Assembly (NCBI GenBank): GCA_030615025.1
Contig: JAUXAB010000025.1
Coordinates: forward strand, 1-44,965
DNA: 44,965 bases
Source of the DNA: Phycisphaerae bacterium
GTDB taxonomy: Bacteria > Planctomycetota > Phycisphaerae > Sedimentisphaerales > Anaerobacaceae
Direction: 5' to 3'
Shown here: in pieces, positions 33,554-41,494 of the stretch
How positions within the stretch are numbered: position 1 is the first letter of the stretch
Layout of the letters: each line of letters starts with the position of its first letter
The notes under the pieces: model-generated
Databases searched by the model: none
What the model was told of the DNA's origin: nothing
The model's input: only the letters and a program-made list of their open reading frames with translations
Program-made: the position numbers and the translations under genes

Positions 33554-34588
33554 CTATTTGACCTGAGATTTTTTCAACTTTTCATATTTAACTAAATCGA
33601 ATATCAAAATGCCCCTTCCGACGCCGGCCGGGTCACCTCTTTGGGCAAATTGAAATGCCATATATCGGCCGTCGTCGCTAACTACCGGGTTGGAGGCCTT
33701 ATAGCCGGGGTAGTCACCGAAGAACGTCAGGCGCTCCGTTTTGCCCGAGCCGTCCAGGGCCAGCTTGTAGACGTCGATATGCTGCGACCCCTTGGTATCG
33801 TGTTTATCGCACTCGACCAGCGTGTGCTTGCCATCGGGAAAAATCCCTTCCGGCTCATCATACTGGTTCGGTGCCTTTGAGTAGTTAACCACCTTGCCCG
33901 TCTCGATATCCAGCCCGGCAACTTCCGTGCCCTGGTAACCATACGCGCTGAATATCAGCTCCTTCTCATCCGGTGGCCGAAAGTTCTGCGTCTCAAGGCC
34001 GGTCTTAAAAGGCAAATCCTGCTTATCCAGGATTTTCTTCTTGTTAGCCAGCTTAGCTGCACCATTTTCATAAACTATATCCGCCATGTAGAATGCTCCG
34101 CCCTGCGTCCACGCTATCCGCATACGTCTGCGTGAGACCGCAGGGCCTTCGGAGCACTTCTCACCCAAAGGTGTTGGTGGCCCCCCCGAAAGGTCCCTCT
34201 TCAGCACCCATAATTCAGCGTTCTTTTCGTTCCGGCTCGGCCACGGGTTCTTCGCGTCGAACTGCCGTGCTCCCGAAAGCAGAATGTCACCATTACTCAG
34301 ATACAGTGCCCGCGTGTAGCCCTCGTGGAAGTAGTGGTGTGTCACTGGACGGATAATCTTCGTCTCGAGCTGCGCTTCATACACGTCGCCAAAAGTCTTC
34401 TCAATGAACAGTATGCGTCTGCCGTCATGCGACCAATCCGCCCGCTGGCCGAAGTGCGTTACCCGCCTTATATGCTGCGGTAGCTCATCCAGCGGCGATT
34501 CACCTCTCCTGCTCTGCAACTGACCTGCACAGCCTGTCAACAACCACACCAAAACCACAAGTAAAAGTTTGCTCGTTCCGTTCCACAT
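33554..34588 (-). CDS. TolB-like beta-propeller lipoprotein
   Basis: A 344-residue lipoprotein (signal ending WLLTGC, Cys20). The mature protein has propeller-type strands: RADWSHDGRRILFIEK, EGPAVSRRRMRIAWT, EPEGIFPDGKHTLVE and NPVVSDDGRYMAFQFA, as in PD40/TolB-like repeats. No catalytic domain follows. AGGAGA lies before the ATG. It sits 65 bases downstream of the thioredoxin-like gene on the same strand. Function cannot be read beyond a surface or periplasmic propeller. Confidence 0.8.
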   Translation of the reverse strand: MWNGTSKLLLVVLVWLLTGCAGQLQSRRGESPLDELPQHIRRVTHFGQRADWSHDGRRILFIEKTFGDVYEAQLETKIIRPVTHHYFHEGYTRALYLSNGDILLSGARQFDAKNPWPSRNEKNAELWVLKRDLSGGPPTPLGEKCSEGPAVSRRRMRIAWTQGGAFYMADIVYENGAAKLANKKKILDKQDLPFKTGLETQNFRPPDEKELIFSAYGYQGTEVAGLDIETGKVVNYSKAPNQYDEPEGIFPDGKHTLVECDKHDTKGSQHIDVYKLALDGSGKTERLTFFGDYPGYKASNPVVSDDGRYMAFQFAQRGDPAGVGRGILIFDLVKYEKLKKSQVK

Positions 34589-34658
34589 AATTTTTCTCCT
34601 GCTTAGATGTTTTCTTTTGATTTCTACTATGGGATTCTCACCATCCCTGTACCAGTTA

Positions 34659-35783
34659 TTAGTAAGTACGCCCTAAATATCCAACAATAACTTTTTTCAG
34701 TTCCAGCGGATTTATCAGCCCCAGCCGACGGTAAATAATTTGTCCGCCCGGCTTAATCAGAATCGTGTACGGAATACCTCCGGGTGAAATCCGGTCCACC
34801 GCATCCATAAGCTTGTATTTGTCTTCCGAGTCAAACAGGTAATTCTTGCACGATGCCTGCTTCTTTTTCAGAAAGGAAAGGACCCTGTCTTTTCTTTCGG
34901 GCGAATCGCCACTGATAGTAATCATTTCAAAATCCCGGCCTCGGTACATCCGGTTTATGGAAACAAGCTCGTCGAATTCTATAACACACGGCCCGCACCA
35001 GGTCGCCCAGACGTTGAACAATCGCAATTTTCCTGATTCATTTTTAACAAGCTTTCTTATCCCGTCTGCATCTATCATTTCCACAGAGACTGCTTCCTTC
35101 GCCCAATTCTCAAAGGCCTTTTTCACGGAGTCTCGTTTATTCGACCACTTAATGGAACAGCCGAACGTCCTGGTTTTTTTGACAGGTATTTCTTTGCCCG
35201 CCAGCAGTGCTTCAATCGCGTTACGTGCGTCGCGGGATTTGACCCTTTTGGGCCTTTCGGAATCGTCGATTCGGCCGACGTAGCGCAGCTTCCGTTCTTT
35301 GTCGAAGATAAAAACGTGCGGCGTCGCAACCGGCCCATAAGCACGGGACACTTTTTGTTTGTCCCCATCATAGAGATAGGTAAAATTGAACTTCTTGTCC
35401 TTTGCCCGGATTTTCATCTCCGCAAGCGAATCGTTCAAGTCCGAGTAGCCTAATTCATCCAGACGCACCGCCCTGGGGTCGTTCGGCGAAATCGCTATCA
35501 CCGCAACGCCTTTGCTTTTGTAGTCGGCTGCCAGCTTCTTCATCCGCTCTTCGTATGCCTGGGCAGTGGGACAATGATTGCAGGTGAAAATAACGACGAG
35601 AATATCCACCTTGGCAAAACTCGCCAGCTTATAATTTCGCCCGTCCACACTGGGAAGATTAAAATCAGGTGCCCTCGCCCCGATTTCCAGCGTTTTGGGC
35701 CTTTTAGTCGCCGACAAACCCAACCCTGCTGTCAAAAGTACTACCGCCAATGCTGCTAAGATGCTCTGCTTACATTTACTCAT
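34659..35783 (-). CDS. Periplasmic protein with two thioredoxin-fold domains
   Basis: A 374-residue exported protein with a signal peptide (residues 1-25). The first domain (about 32-195) is AhpC/TSA-like: GARAPDFNLPSVDGRNY, with C-N-H-C at 68-71 in the place of the peroxidatic Cys, and TPHVFIFDKERKLRYVGRIDD. The second (about 235-374) is TlpA/ResA-like: NVWATWCGPCVIEF (Cys263, Cys266) and GIPYTILIKPGGQIIYR with the cis-Pro. Both sites look redox-active, so it may reduce or repair disulfides outside the cytoplasm. AGGAGA precedes the ATG. Its exact partner is unknown. Confidence 0.85.
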   Translation of the reverse strand: MSKCKQSILAALAVVLLTAGLGLSATKRPKTLEIGARAPDFNLPSVDGRNYKLASFAKVDILVVIFTCNHCPTAQAYEERMKKLAADYKSKGVAVIAISPNDPRAVRLDELGYSDLNDSLAEMKIRAKDKKFNFTYLYDGDKQKVSRAYGPVATPHVFIFDKERKLRYVGRIDDSERPKRVKSRDARNAIEALLAGKEIPVKKTRTFGCSIKWSNKRDSVKKAFENWAKEAVSVEMIDADGIRKLVKNESGKLRLFNVWATWCGPCVIEFDELVSINRMYRGRDFEMITISGDSPERKDRVLSFLKKKQASCKNYLFDSEDKYKLMDAVDRISPGGIPYTILIKPGGQIIYRRLGLINPLELKKVIVGYLGRTY

Positions 35784-35833
35784 CTTTCAATCTCCTGTTT
35801 AATGAAAACTATATGGTTTTTCCCACTGCTGGT

Positions 35834-37264
35834 CTACTTTTCCAACCAGCCGGTTGCCTCTATTCGCTTGAACTCTGCCTTGATGTTCGTTCCCTCATAA
35901 AACGACAGCCAGCCGTGCAGCCGGTACGTCTGGCCCGGCTCTAAATCCGGAAACTTCGGGTCGGAATGAAAGCATGGACACCTTTGGTTAGCCCAGGGAT
36001 TGTTGCAGTTCTCCCACGCGGTAATAATCCATCTCCTGCCGTCGCTGGACCGGCAGGCTACATACGGATTCGTGAGCACTTTATTGTCGTTTGTCTGCTG
36101 CTCAAATCCCACCGCCATCTTCGTCATAACGCAGTTCTGCACCCGCAAATCGCTAAGCTCCTTGTCCGTTCCGTTCTCGAGCCACAGTTCCACCCGCACC
36201 GCCTCCTTTGTCGGCTTTACTTTCACACCGAAAACGATTCCGTTCGGCAGCTTTCGCTCAATGTCCAGCGTCCCATCCGGATGCCGATTCCACTCCAGCT
36301 GCGGCAGGTCAATTTCCTGCTTTGTCCATATTGTATCGATATGGGTATGGGCCAGGTATGTCAGGCCCAAATTCGACCAGATAGCTTCCGGCACATCCAC
36401 AACAACGTAGCTGTTTGCGTCCCACGGCGTAAAGACGCTGAACTTCGTCTCCCGCTGCGGGTCAATCGCTCCTTCTAAAAACCCGATTCGCGGATGGCGC
36501 CCTCCCGGATAGGGCAAAACCAGCAGCGGCCCATCCTCCGCCTGCTTTGGTCGATTATCCTGCAGAATGTCGAATTTCTTTAGCGCCGCCTCAATTTTCT
36601 GTTCTGTCAGCCCCATCGCCGCCCGGATTTCTTCATTCGCAAACCGATGGTACCACACCATATTTTTCAGCCAGTACTCTAATTCCTCGTCGTTGCCCGG
36701 TCTGCGAAAATTCCCTGAGTCACTATTTTGTTCTTCCTCAGCTTCCCACTTTAATTCACTAAGCTGCTCTTTCTTCACAAATCTCACATGTAAATCATTA
36801 AATAGTACATTGCACCCTTTTCCTTTATGATTTTCAAATGTTAGTATCTCCGGTCCACCAAACTGGTTCCAGCCCCCTTTGGTCTCAAACAGCACCACTA
36901 TATCCGGCGGCGAAGTCAATTTGGCATTGGGATTCATCGCATAATGACACCGGCCCTCGCCTGCCGACGGGCAAACAAATTCTTTCTCAGTTACTTCAGC
37001 ATATTTTACAAGCAAATCACACCATTTATCCGGTGTAGGGTATTTATCATCACAATAACAGGCGGAAATTAGCATCGCCTTTCCAAGCCACTCTATATTC
37101 TCCCCACATCTGATTCGGCGGCGATATTCGCGTAAACGAATAAGACCAGGCCAAAGAATCGCAATCATCCAGAGAAAAACGATTACCGCTGCGACAATTT
37201 TTCCTATCGCCAGTATGCTTATTTTTGACCCTTGGCCTTGTTCTTTTGTTTCTGTTTCGCTCAC
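35834..37264 (-). CDS. Membrane-anchored hybrid: DUF1559-like head and large unknown domain
   Basis: A 476-residue protein. Residues 14-45 are a membrane helix (LAIGKIVAAVIVFLWMIAIL). Residues 50-165 resemble the DUF1559/H-x9-DG proteins of planctomycetes (GENIEWLGKAMLISACYCDDKYPTPDKW; ENHKGKGCNVLFNDLHVRFV), but without the prepilin leader. Residues 200-476 form a domain I cannot name, with LTYLAHTHIDTIW, TNPYVACRSSDGRRWIITAWE and CPCFHSDPKFPDLEPGQT, ending LSFYEGTNIKAEFKRIEATGW; it resembles planctomycete hypothetical secreted proteins. GTG start overlapping the mfd stop by 4 bases (GTGA), so it is coupled to mfd translation. Confidence 0.78.
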   Translation of the reverse strand: MSETETKEQGQGSKISILAIGKIVAAVIVFLWMIAILWPGLIRLREYRRRIRCGENIEWLGKAMLISACYCDDKYPTPDKWCDLLVKYAEVTEKEFVCPSAGEGRCHYAMNPNAKLTSPPDIVVLFETKGGWNQFGGPEILTFENHKGKGCNVLFNDLHVRFVKKEQLSELKWEAEEEQNSDSGNFRRPGNDEELEYWLKNMVWYHRFANEEIRAAMGLTEQKIEAALKKFDILQDNRPKQAEDGPLLVLPYPGGRHPRIGFLEGAIDPQRETKFSVFTPWDANSYVVVDVPEAIWSNLGLTYLAHTHIDTIWTKQEIDLPQLEWNRHPDGTLDIERKLPNGIVFGVKVKPTKEAVRVELWLENGTDKELSDLRVQNCVMTKMAVGFEQQTNDNKVLTNPYVACRSSDGRRWIITAWENCNNPWANQRCPCFHSDPKFPDLEPGQTYRLHGWLSFYEGTNIKAEFKRIEATGWLEK

Positions 37265-40200
37265 AATTTTTCCTCCACTAAGATTTTCCGCAGGATGCTT
37301 ATTAGTGTTCTTGGCTCGAAATAGCTTGCTGTCAGCCGTAAATATACTGTTTTTGGGTCGGGAATTCTAATTTTACCTTTCGTGTTGGCAAAGAGAGATT
37401 TAGCTTGCGCGCTTGCCTCCTTGCCAAATGAAAATATCAAATCCTGTCCGGAAGTAACAATACTTTTTATATCCCATCTGCTTGCTGCGATTCGAAGCGA
37501 GGCCAATTCCAGCAGCAGTTTGACCTCGTCCGGCACCGGCCCATATACATCAGCCAATTCGTTCTCTATCTGTTTCAAATCCTCGCGGCCTCTTGCAATA
37601 GCGATTTTACGGTACATATCCATCCGGTGCCTGTCGGCCGGTATGTAATTTTTCGGTATATACGTCGCAAAGCCCAAATCGACAACCGCCGTCGGTATCG
37701 CCTCCACCGGCTCGTTCTTTAATTTGTGGACAGCATCAGCCAGCAGTTCGCAGTACATCTGATAGCCCACCGTCTGAATATGGCCTGACTGCTCAGGCCC
37801 TAATATATTTCCAGCCCCACGAATCTCTAAATCGCGCAAGGCAATTCTAAAGCCGGCACCTAAATGCGAATACTCTTCAATAGCCTTCAAGCGCCTCGCT
37901 GCCAATGGCGTAATCGGCCTTGAGGCCGGCAGCAGCATATACGCATACGCCCGGTGTTTATACCTGCCGACCCTGCCGCGAAGCTGATGCATCTCCGCAA
38001 GCCCGAACCTGTCCGCATCGTTTATAAAAATTGTATTCGCGTTGGGAATGTCCAGCCCCGAGCCGATAATTGTCGTGCACACAAGTACGTCGGTCTCACC
38101 CATCACAAAATCTATCATCGCCTTCTCAAGTTCGCTCTTGGCCATCTGGCCGTGTGCAATAGTAACCTTTGCGCCACTCACCAGCTTTTGAATCTCCCAG
38201 GCCTTTTTCTCGATGGTCCTGACCCTGTTGTGCAGGAAAAATACCTGCCCCTGGCGGTTCAATTCACGAATAATCACCTTTCTGATAAGCTCTTGGTTAT
38301 ATGCAGTAACGCTTGTCACTATACTTCGCCGGTCTAATGGCGGCGTCGCCAGCGAGCTTATATCGCGCAGGCCCAACAGTGACATATGCAGCGTCCGCGG
38401 AATCGGCGTGGCAGTCATCGTAAGAACATCAACATTGACACGCAGCTTTTTGAGCTTTTCTTTGTGTTCAACCCCGAACCGCTGCTCTTCATCGATTATC
38501 AAAAGCCCCAAATCACGGAAGCCCACGTCGCCACTTAGAAGCCGATGCGTCCCTATCAGTACATCAACCCTGCCTGCCTTCGTTCGTGCGATTATGTCTC
38601 TTGCCTGCTTTGGTGTTTTGAAGCGATTCAGGACCTCGATGCAAATCGGAAAGTCTGCGAACCGCTCGGTAAAAGTCCTGCCGTGCTGCACACACAATAC
38701 CGTTGTCGGCACTAAGATAGCCACCTGCTTACCGTTCTCGACAACCTTAAACGCCGCACGCATTGCAAGCTCGGTCTTACCGTAACCGACGTCACCGCAC
38801 AGCAGTCTATCCATCGCCACGGCTTCCTGCATATCCGCCTTGATTTGCTCAGCGGCTGTAGTCTGGTCCGGCGTCTCCTGATAAGGGAAAGACTGCTCGA
38901 ATTCGGCCTGCCAGCCTGAATCCTGCGCACACGCAATCCCGCTCATTGCCTGGCGCTTCGCCTGGACCTCAAGCAATTCGGCGGCAAGGTCTCGAACAGA
39001 GGCCGCAACTTTTTCTTTCTGCCTCTGCCATCTTTTCGAGCCGACCTTGCTTAACTTCGGCCGTTTCGGACTTGTCCCTATATACTTTTGAACCAGTGCA
39101 ATATTACGGACCGAGACGTGGATCTTTACGCCGTCAGCATATTTAATCGTAAGATATTCGCTCTTGCCGTCTTTTTCCTGTATCGTTTGCACCTCCAGGA
39201 ATTTACCGATACCGTAGGAAGCGTGAACAACATAGTCGCCGGCCTGCAAATCGCTGAGAGTATCCACCGGCGACGTTGCCCGCGCGGGCCTGCGTCTTCT
39301 TCTCAGCACATACTGGCCAAACAGCTCGTGATGACTTATTACAATCGTATTTAGCGAATTTATGACAAAGCCCTGATGAATAAACCCTAACAGCAGTTTA
39401 AAATTCGCCGGAATTTGCTTGTTAATCTCCTTTACAATCTCACCTACCCGTTTGATCTCAGCTTCAGCTTCACAGTAAAGCAGCACTTCTTTGTCCTGTT
39501 TCGCCTCTGTCACTAATTCCTGCAGGGCCGCTTTGTGTCCCGCCCACAAAGAGGTGGCCTTGTGCTGAAACCGTTGTACACTTTTTATATCTACTTTAAG
39601 AAAGTCACGCGGCTCTGTTGCGGCAAATCGATAGATTCTCAGTTGTGTGAATTTTTCGATGGCCTCATAAATATCAGTCCAGCTATAAAGCCGACCTGGG
39701 TTTTCGGCTCTTTCCCGAAACAGCCTCGCAACTTCTTCGCAGTCAGCCGGCTCTTCAAGAATTATTATGCAATCTTGCGGCAGGATATTTACAAAAAGCT
39801 CCCTTTCCTCCTGCGCAGCCCCACACACCGCCGAAATGATATTGGTGCTCTCTATTTGCTGGCTTGAGAGTTGCGTATCCAGGTTGATTTCGCGAATACT
39901 CTCTATAGTGTCACCGAAAAATTCGACCCTGACCGCCTCAGCCCCGTTAGAAGTTCCCGCTGATAACGGGCTCGATTGCGTCCCTCGTCCGTCGTCTGCC
40001 ATCCTGTCATTGCGAGGAGCGCAGCGACGTGGCAATCTCGTCTTTCCACTAATCAGCGGTGCATAAATATCGACGATGCCCCCCCGGCGGGCAAATTGGC
40101 CCGGCAAATCGACCTTTTCCACACGCTCAAAACCATTTTTAACCAGCCAGCCAACAACTTGCTCCGGCGCCACTTGCCTTTCAACTTGCAATCGAAGCGA

Positions 40201-40653
40201 GCTTTTCTCAAGAGCTTGCGGCTTCGGTATCGGCTGACAAAGCGCCTGTATCGATGCCGGGATAATAAATCGCGGCCTGTGCTCTGTCCCCTGGGCCATG
40301 AGCGACGAGCAACGAGACACGAGCTTTAACCTCTCAGCCCGAATCTCATCGGTGGCGTCCGCCAAATCTTCCTCACCCTCCCAGGCGGCCAGCGGCTCGA
40401 TTTTCTGGCCCCCGCTCGCTGCGGCGGAGCGCAGCGCAGCCGAGAAAGTGTACAAATCGTCGCCGGCCTTGTCGGCATCATCAATATGGGGGCAGACGTA
40501 CAGAATCGGCCGACCCAGCTTCTCCGATATGTAAGCAGCCAGCAGGCGCGCAAACGACCCCCACGTCCCCTCGACTCTAACCACCCCCTTGCCACGGGCG
40601 GCCTCAAGCCGGGAGATTATCTCCGCAACAATCCTGTCTTGCCCAAGCTCCAT
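37261..40653 (-). CDS. mfd: Transcription-repair coupling factor Mfd
   Basis: An 1130-residue Mfd, which removes stalled RNA polymerase and recruits UvrA. Order: UvrB-like N-terminal region (1-350; GGIVDIYAPL, VRVEFFGDTIESI), RNA-polymerase interaction domain (LQAGDYVVHASYGIGKFLEVQ), helicase with Walker A LLCGDVGYGKTELAMRA, DEEQRFGVEHKEKLK, and TRG motifs (IGSGLDIPNANTIFI, QLRGRVGR), then the C-terminal D7. Residues 204-237 are an in-frame insertion made of dispersed repeats (separate entry). Two further stretches (72-81, 111-119) also look repeat-derived. No family key residue is lost. The ATG lies 36 bases after the HEPN gene; no clear ribosome site. Confidence 0.95.
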   Translation of the reverse strand: MELGQDRIVAEIISRLEAARGKGVVRVEGTWGSFARLLAAYISEKLGRPILYVCPHIDDADKAGDDLYTFSAALRSAAASGGQKIEPLAAWEGEEDLADATDEIRAERLKLVSRCSSLMAQGTEHRPRFIIPASIQALCQPIPKPQALEKSSLRLQVERQVAPEQVVGWLVKNGFERVEKVDLPGQFARRGGIVDIYAPLISGKTRLPRRCAPRNDRMADDGRGTQSSPLSAGTSNGAEAVRVEFFGDTIESIREINLDTQLSSQQIESTNIISAVCGAAQEERELFVNILPQDCIIILEEPADCEEVARLFRERAENPGRLYSWTDIYEAIEKFTQLRIYRFAATEPRDFLKVDIKSVQRFQHKATSLWAGHKAALQELVTEAKQDKEVLLYCEAEAEIKRVGEIVKEINKQIPANFKLLLGFIHQGFVINSLNTIVISHHELFGQYVLRRRRRPARATSPVDTLSDLQAGDYVVHASYGIGKFLEVQTIQEKDGKSEYLTIKYADGVKIHVSVRNIALVQKYIGTSPKRPKLSKVGSKRWQRQKEKVAASVRDLAAELLEVQAKRQAMSGIACAQDSGWQAEFEQSFPYQETPDQTTAAEQIKADMQEAVAMDRLLCGDVGYGKTELAMRAAFKVVENGKQVAILVPTTVLCVQHGRTFTERFADFPICIEVLNRFKTPKQARDIIARTKAGRVDVLIGTHRLLSGDVGFRDLGLLIIDEEQRFGVEHKEKLKKLRVNVDVLTMTATPIPRTLHMSLLGLRDISSLATPPLDRRSIVTSVTAYNQELIRKVIIRELNRQGQVFFLHNRVRTIEKKAWEIQKLVSGAKVTIAHGQMAKSELEKAMIDFVMGETDVLVCTTIIGSGLDIPNANTIFINDADRFGLAEMHQLRGRVGRYKHRAYAYMLLPASRPITPLAARRLKAIEEYSHLGAGFRIALRDLEIRGAGNILGPEQSGHIQTVGYQMYCELLADAVHKLKNEPVEAIPTAVVDLGFATYIPKNYIPADRHRMDMYRKIAIARGREDLKQIENELADVYGPVPDEVKLLLELASLRIAASRWDIKSIVTSGQDLIFSFGKEASAQAKSLFANTKGKIRIPDPKTVYLRLTASYFEPRTLISILRKILVEEKL
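39943..40044. repeat. 102-bp repeat insertion within mfd (34 codons, in frame)
   Basis: Two palindromic repeats lie back to back. 39943-39970 is CCCGTTA ... TAACGGG, sharing CCCGTTAGAAG with the 2161-2224 element. 40006-40042 is an ATTGCGAGGAGCGCAGCGA type repeat, with ATTGC/GCAAT ends at 40009-40036; this type is widespread in bacterial spacers. Translated, they give Mfd residues 204-237 (KTRLPRRCAPRND ... SPLSAGTSNG) between IYAPLISG and AEAVRVEFFGD, which are contiguous in ordinary Mfd. Length divisible by three keeps the gene open. Confidence 0.75.
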
Positions 40654-40689
40654 AAAGCTGCCATAAGCGAGAGGTCAAAACTTAGCTTG

Positions 40690-41076
40690 TTAATGCAAAA
40701 GTGCTAAGGCCGACTCCTTAACACGCTCAGCTATGGCAATACAATTCTTACATATCCGGTCGTCCGGCTCAAAGTCCGGCAGGATGCTCCCGAGTGGATA
40801 TTTTGACGGTAAATATATTGAATCTAACAGTTCGCGTTCTTCTTCCGCCAGGTTAATATCCAAATGATTTTCAGCAAGTAACATTGCCAATTTGTTTATA
40901 CTGTGGGTCTTTTTGAACTTAACGGAAAACTCTACCAGCAATGCTTTGAGCATTTTCTCAATGGCTTGCTGAGCGTTTTGCAAACAGGGATTAAAGAGCT
41001 TGTTATCCAGAAGCACTTTAGCCGACCTGAGATTTTCATCAGCATATTTGAGCCACTGCTTCGTCTCACCTTTCAT
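40690..41076 (-). CDS. HEPN domain protein (partner of MNT protein)
   Basis: A 128-residue helical HEPN protein from the ATG at 41076. The ribosome site is AGGGAGAG, 6-7 bases upstream. Features: YADENLRSAKVLLD, QNAQQAIEKMLKALLV, FKKTHSINKLAMLL, then KYPLGSILPDF. The R-x4-6-H ribonuclease motif of HepT is not seen; instead it has the K-T-H-S-I form of the common HEPN/MNT group whose toxicity is less clear. It pairs with the upstream MNT gene by an 11-base overlap. The frame continues upstream to 41127, but this start fits the coupling better. Confidence 0.87.
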   Translation of the reverse strand: MKGETKQWLKYADENLRSAKVLLDNKLFNPCLQNAQQAIEKMLKALLVEFSVKFKKTHSINKLAMLLAENHLDINLAEEERELLDSIYLPSKYPLGSILPDFEPDDRICKNCIAIAERVKESALALLH

Positions 41077-41371
41077 ATATAATCTCTCCCTGTGCAATTT
41101 CATCCATAAAGGACCCGTTTCTGGCATTTGCCTTTAGGGGTATGATATCAAGAGGTATAAGACGAGCGACTGCCCGCGTTTTTTTTCGATATTTCATAGC
41201 AAGGGGTAAATATTTTTCACTGCTGTCCTGAAATACGGCAACATCAAGGTCGTGCGGGTCAGATGATTTCAAAAACGAGCCGAAGATAACAATCTTGCGC
41301 ACTTCCTTTTCGCCCTCAAGACAGCTAACCAGCTTCCGTTTTAGCGAATCTTTTTGCTGATGAGTGAACAT
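41066..41371 (-). CDS. Minimal nucleotidyltransferase (MNT, antitoxin-like)
   Basis: A 101-residue nucleotidyltransferase fold protein. The active-site run is IVIFGSFLKSSDPHDLDVAVF, i.e. GS (31-32) and D-x-D (Asp41, Asp43), with a third acidic residue in LIPLDIIPL (Asp75). The loop between GS and D-x-D is eight residues, shorter than the usual ten. In MntA-HepT pairs the MNT protein AMPylates and so silences the HEPN toxin. Starting at the ATG at 41371 leaves AAGGA 9 bases upstream; a GTG two codons earlier is possible. It overlaps the HEPN gene by 11 bases. Confidence 0.86.
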   Translation of the reverse strand: MFTHQQKDSLKRKLVSCLEGEKEVRKIVIFGSFLKSSDPHDLDVAVFQDSSEKYLPLAMKYRKKTRAVARLIPLDIIPLKANARNGSFMDEIAQGEIIYER

Positions 41372-41494
41372 TATCACGCATCCTTTTCCATCAAAAAATA
41401 AATCGATTCAATTTTTCCTGGCCGAGGATATTATTGCTTTCCAGATACGTACTGTCAACGATGTAACGTAAAGTAGTTAATACTCAGTGTCCAA

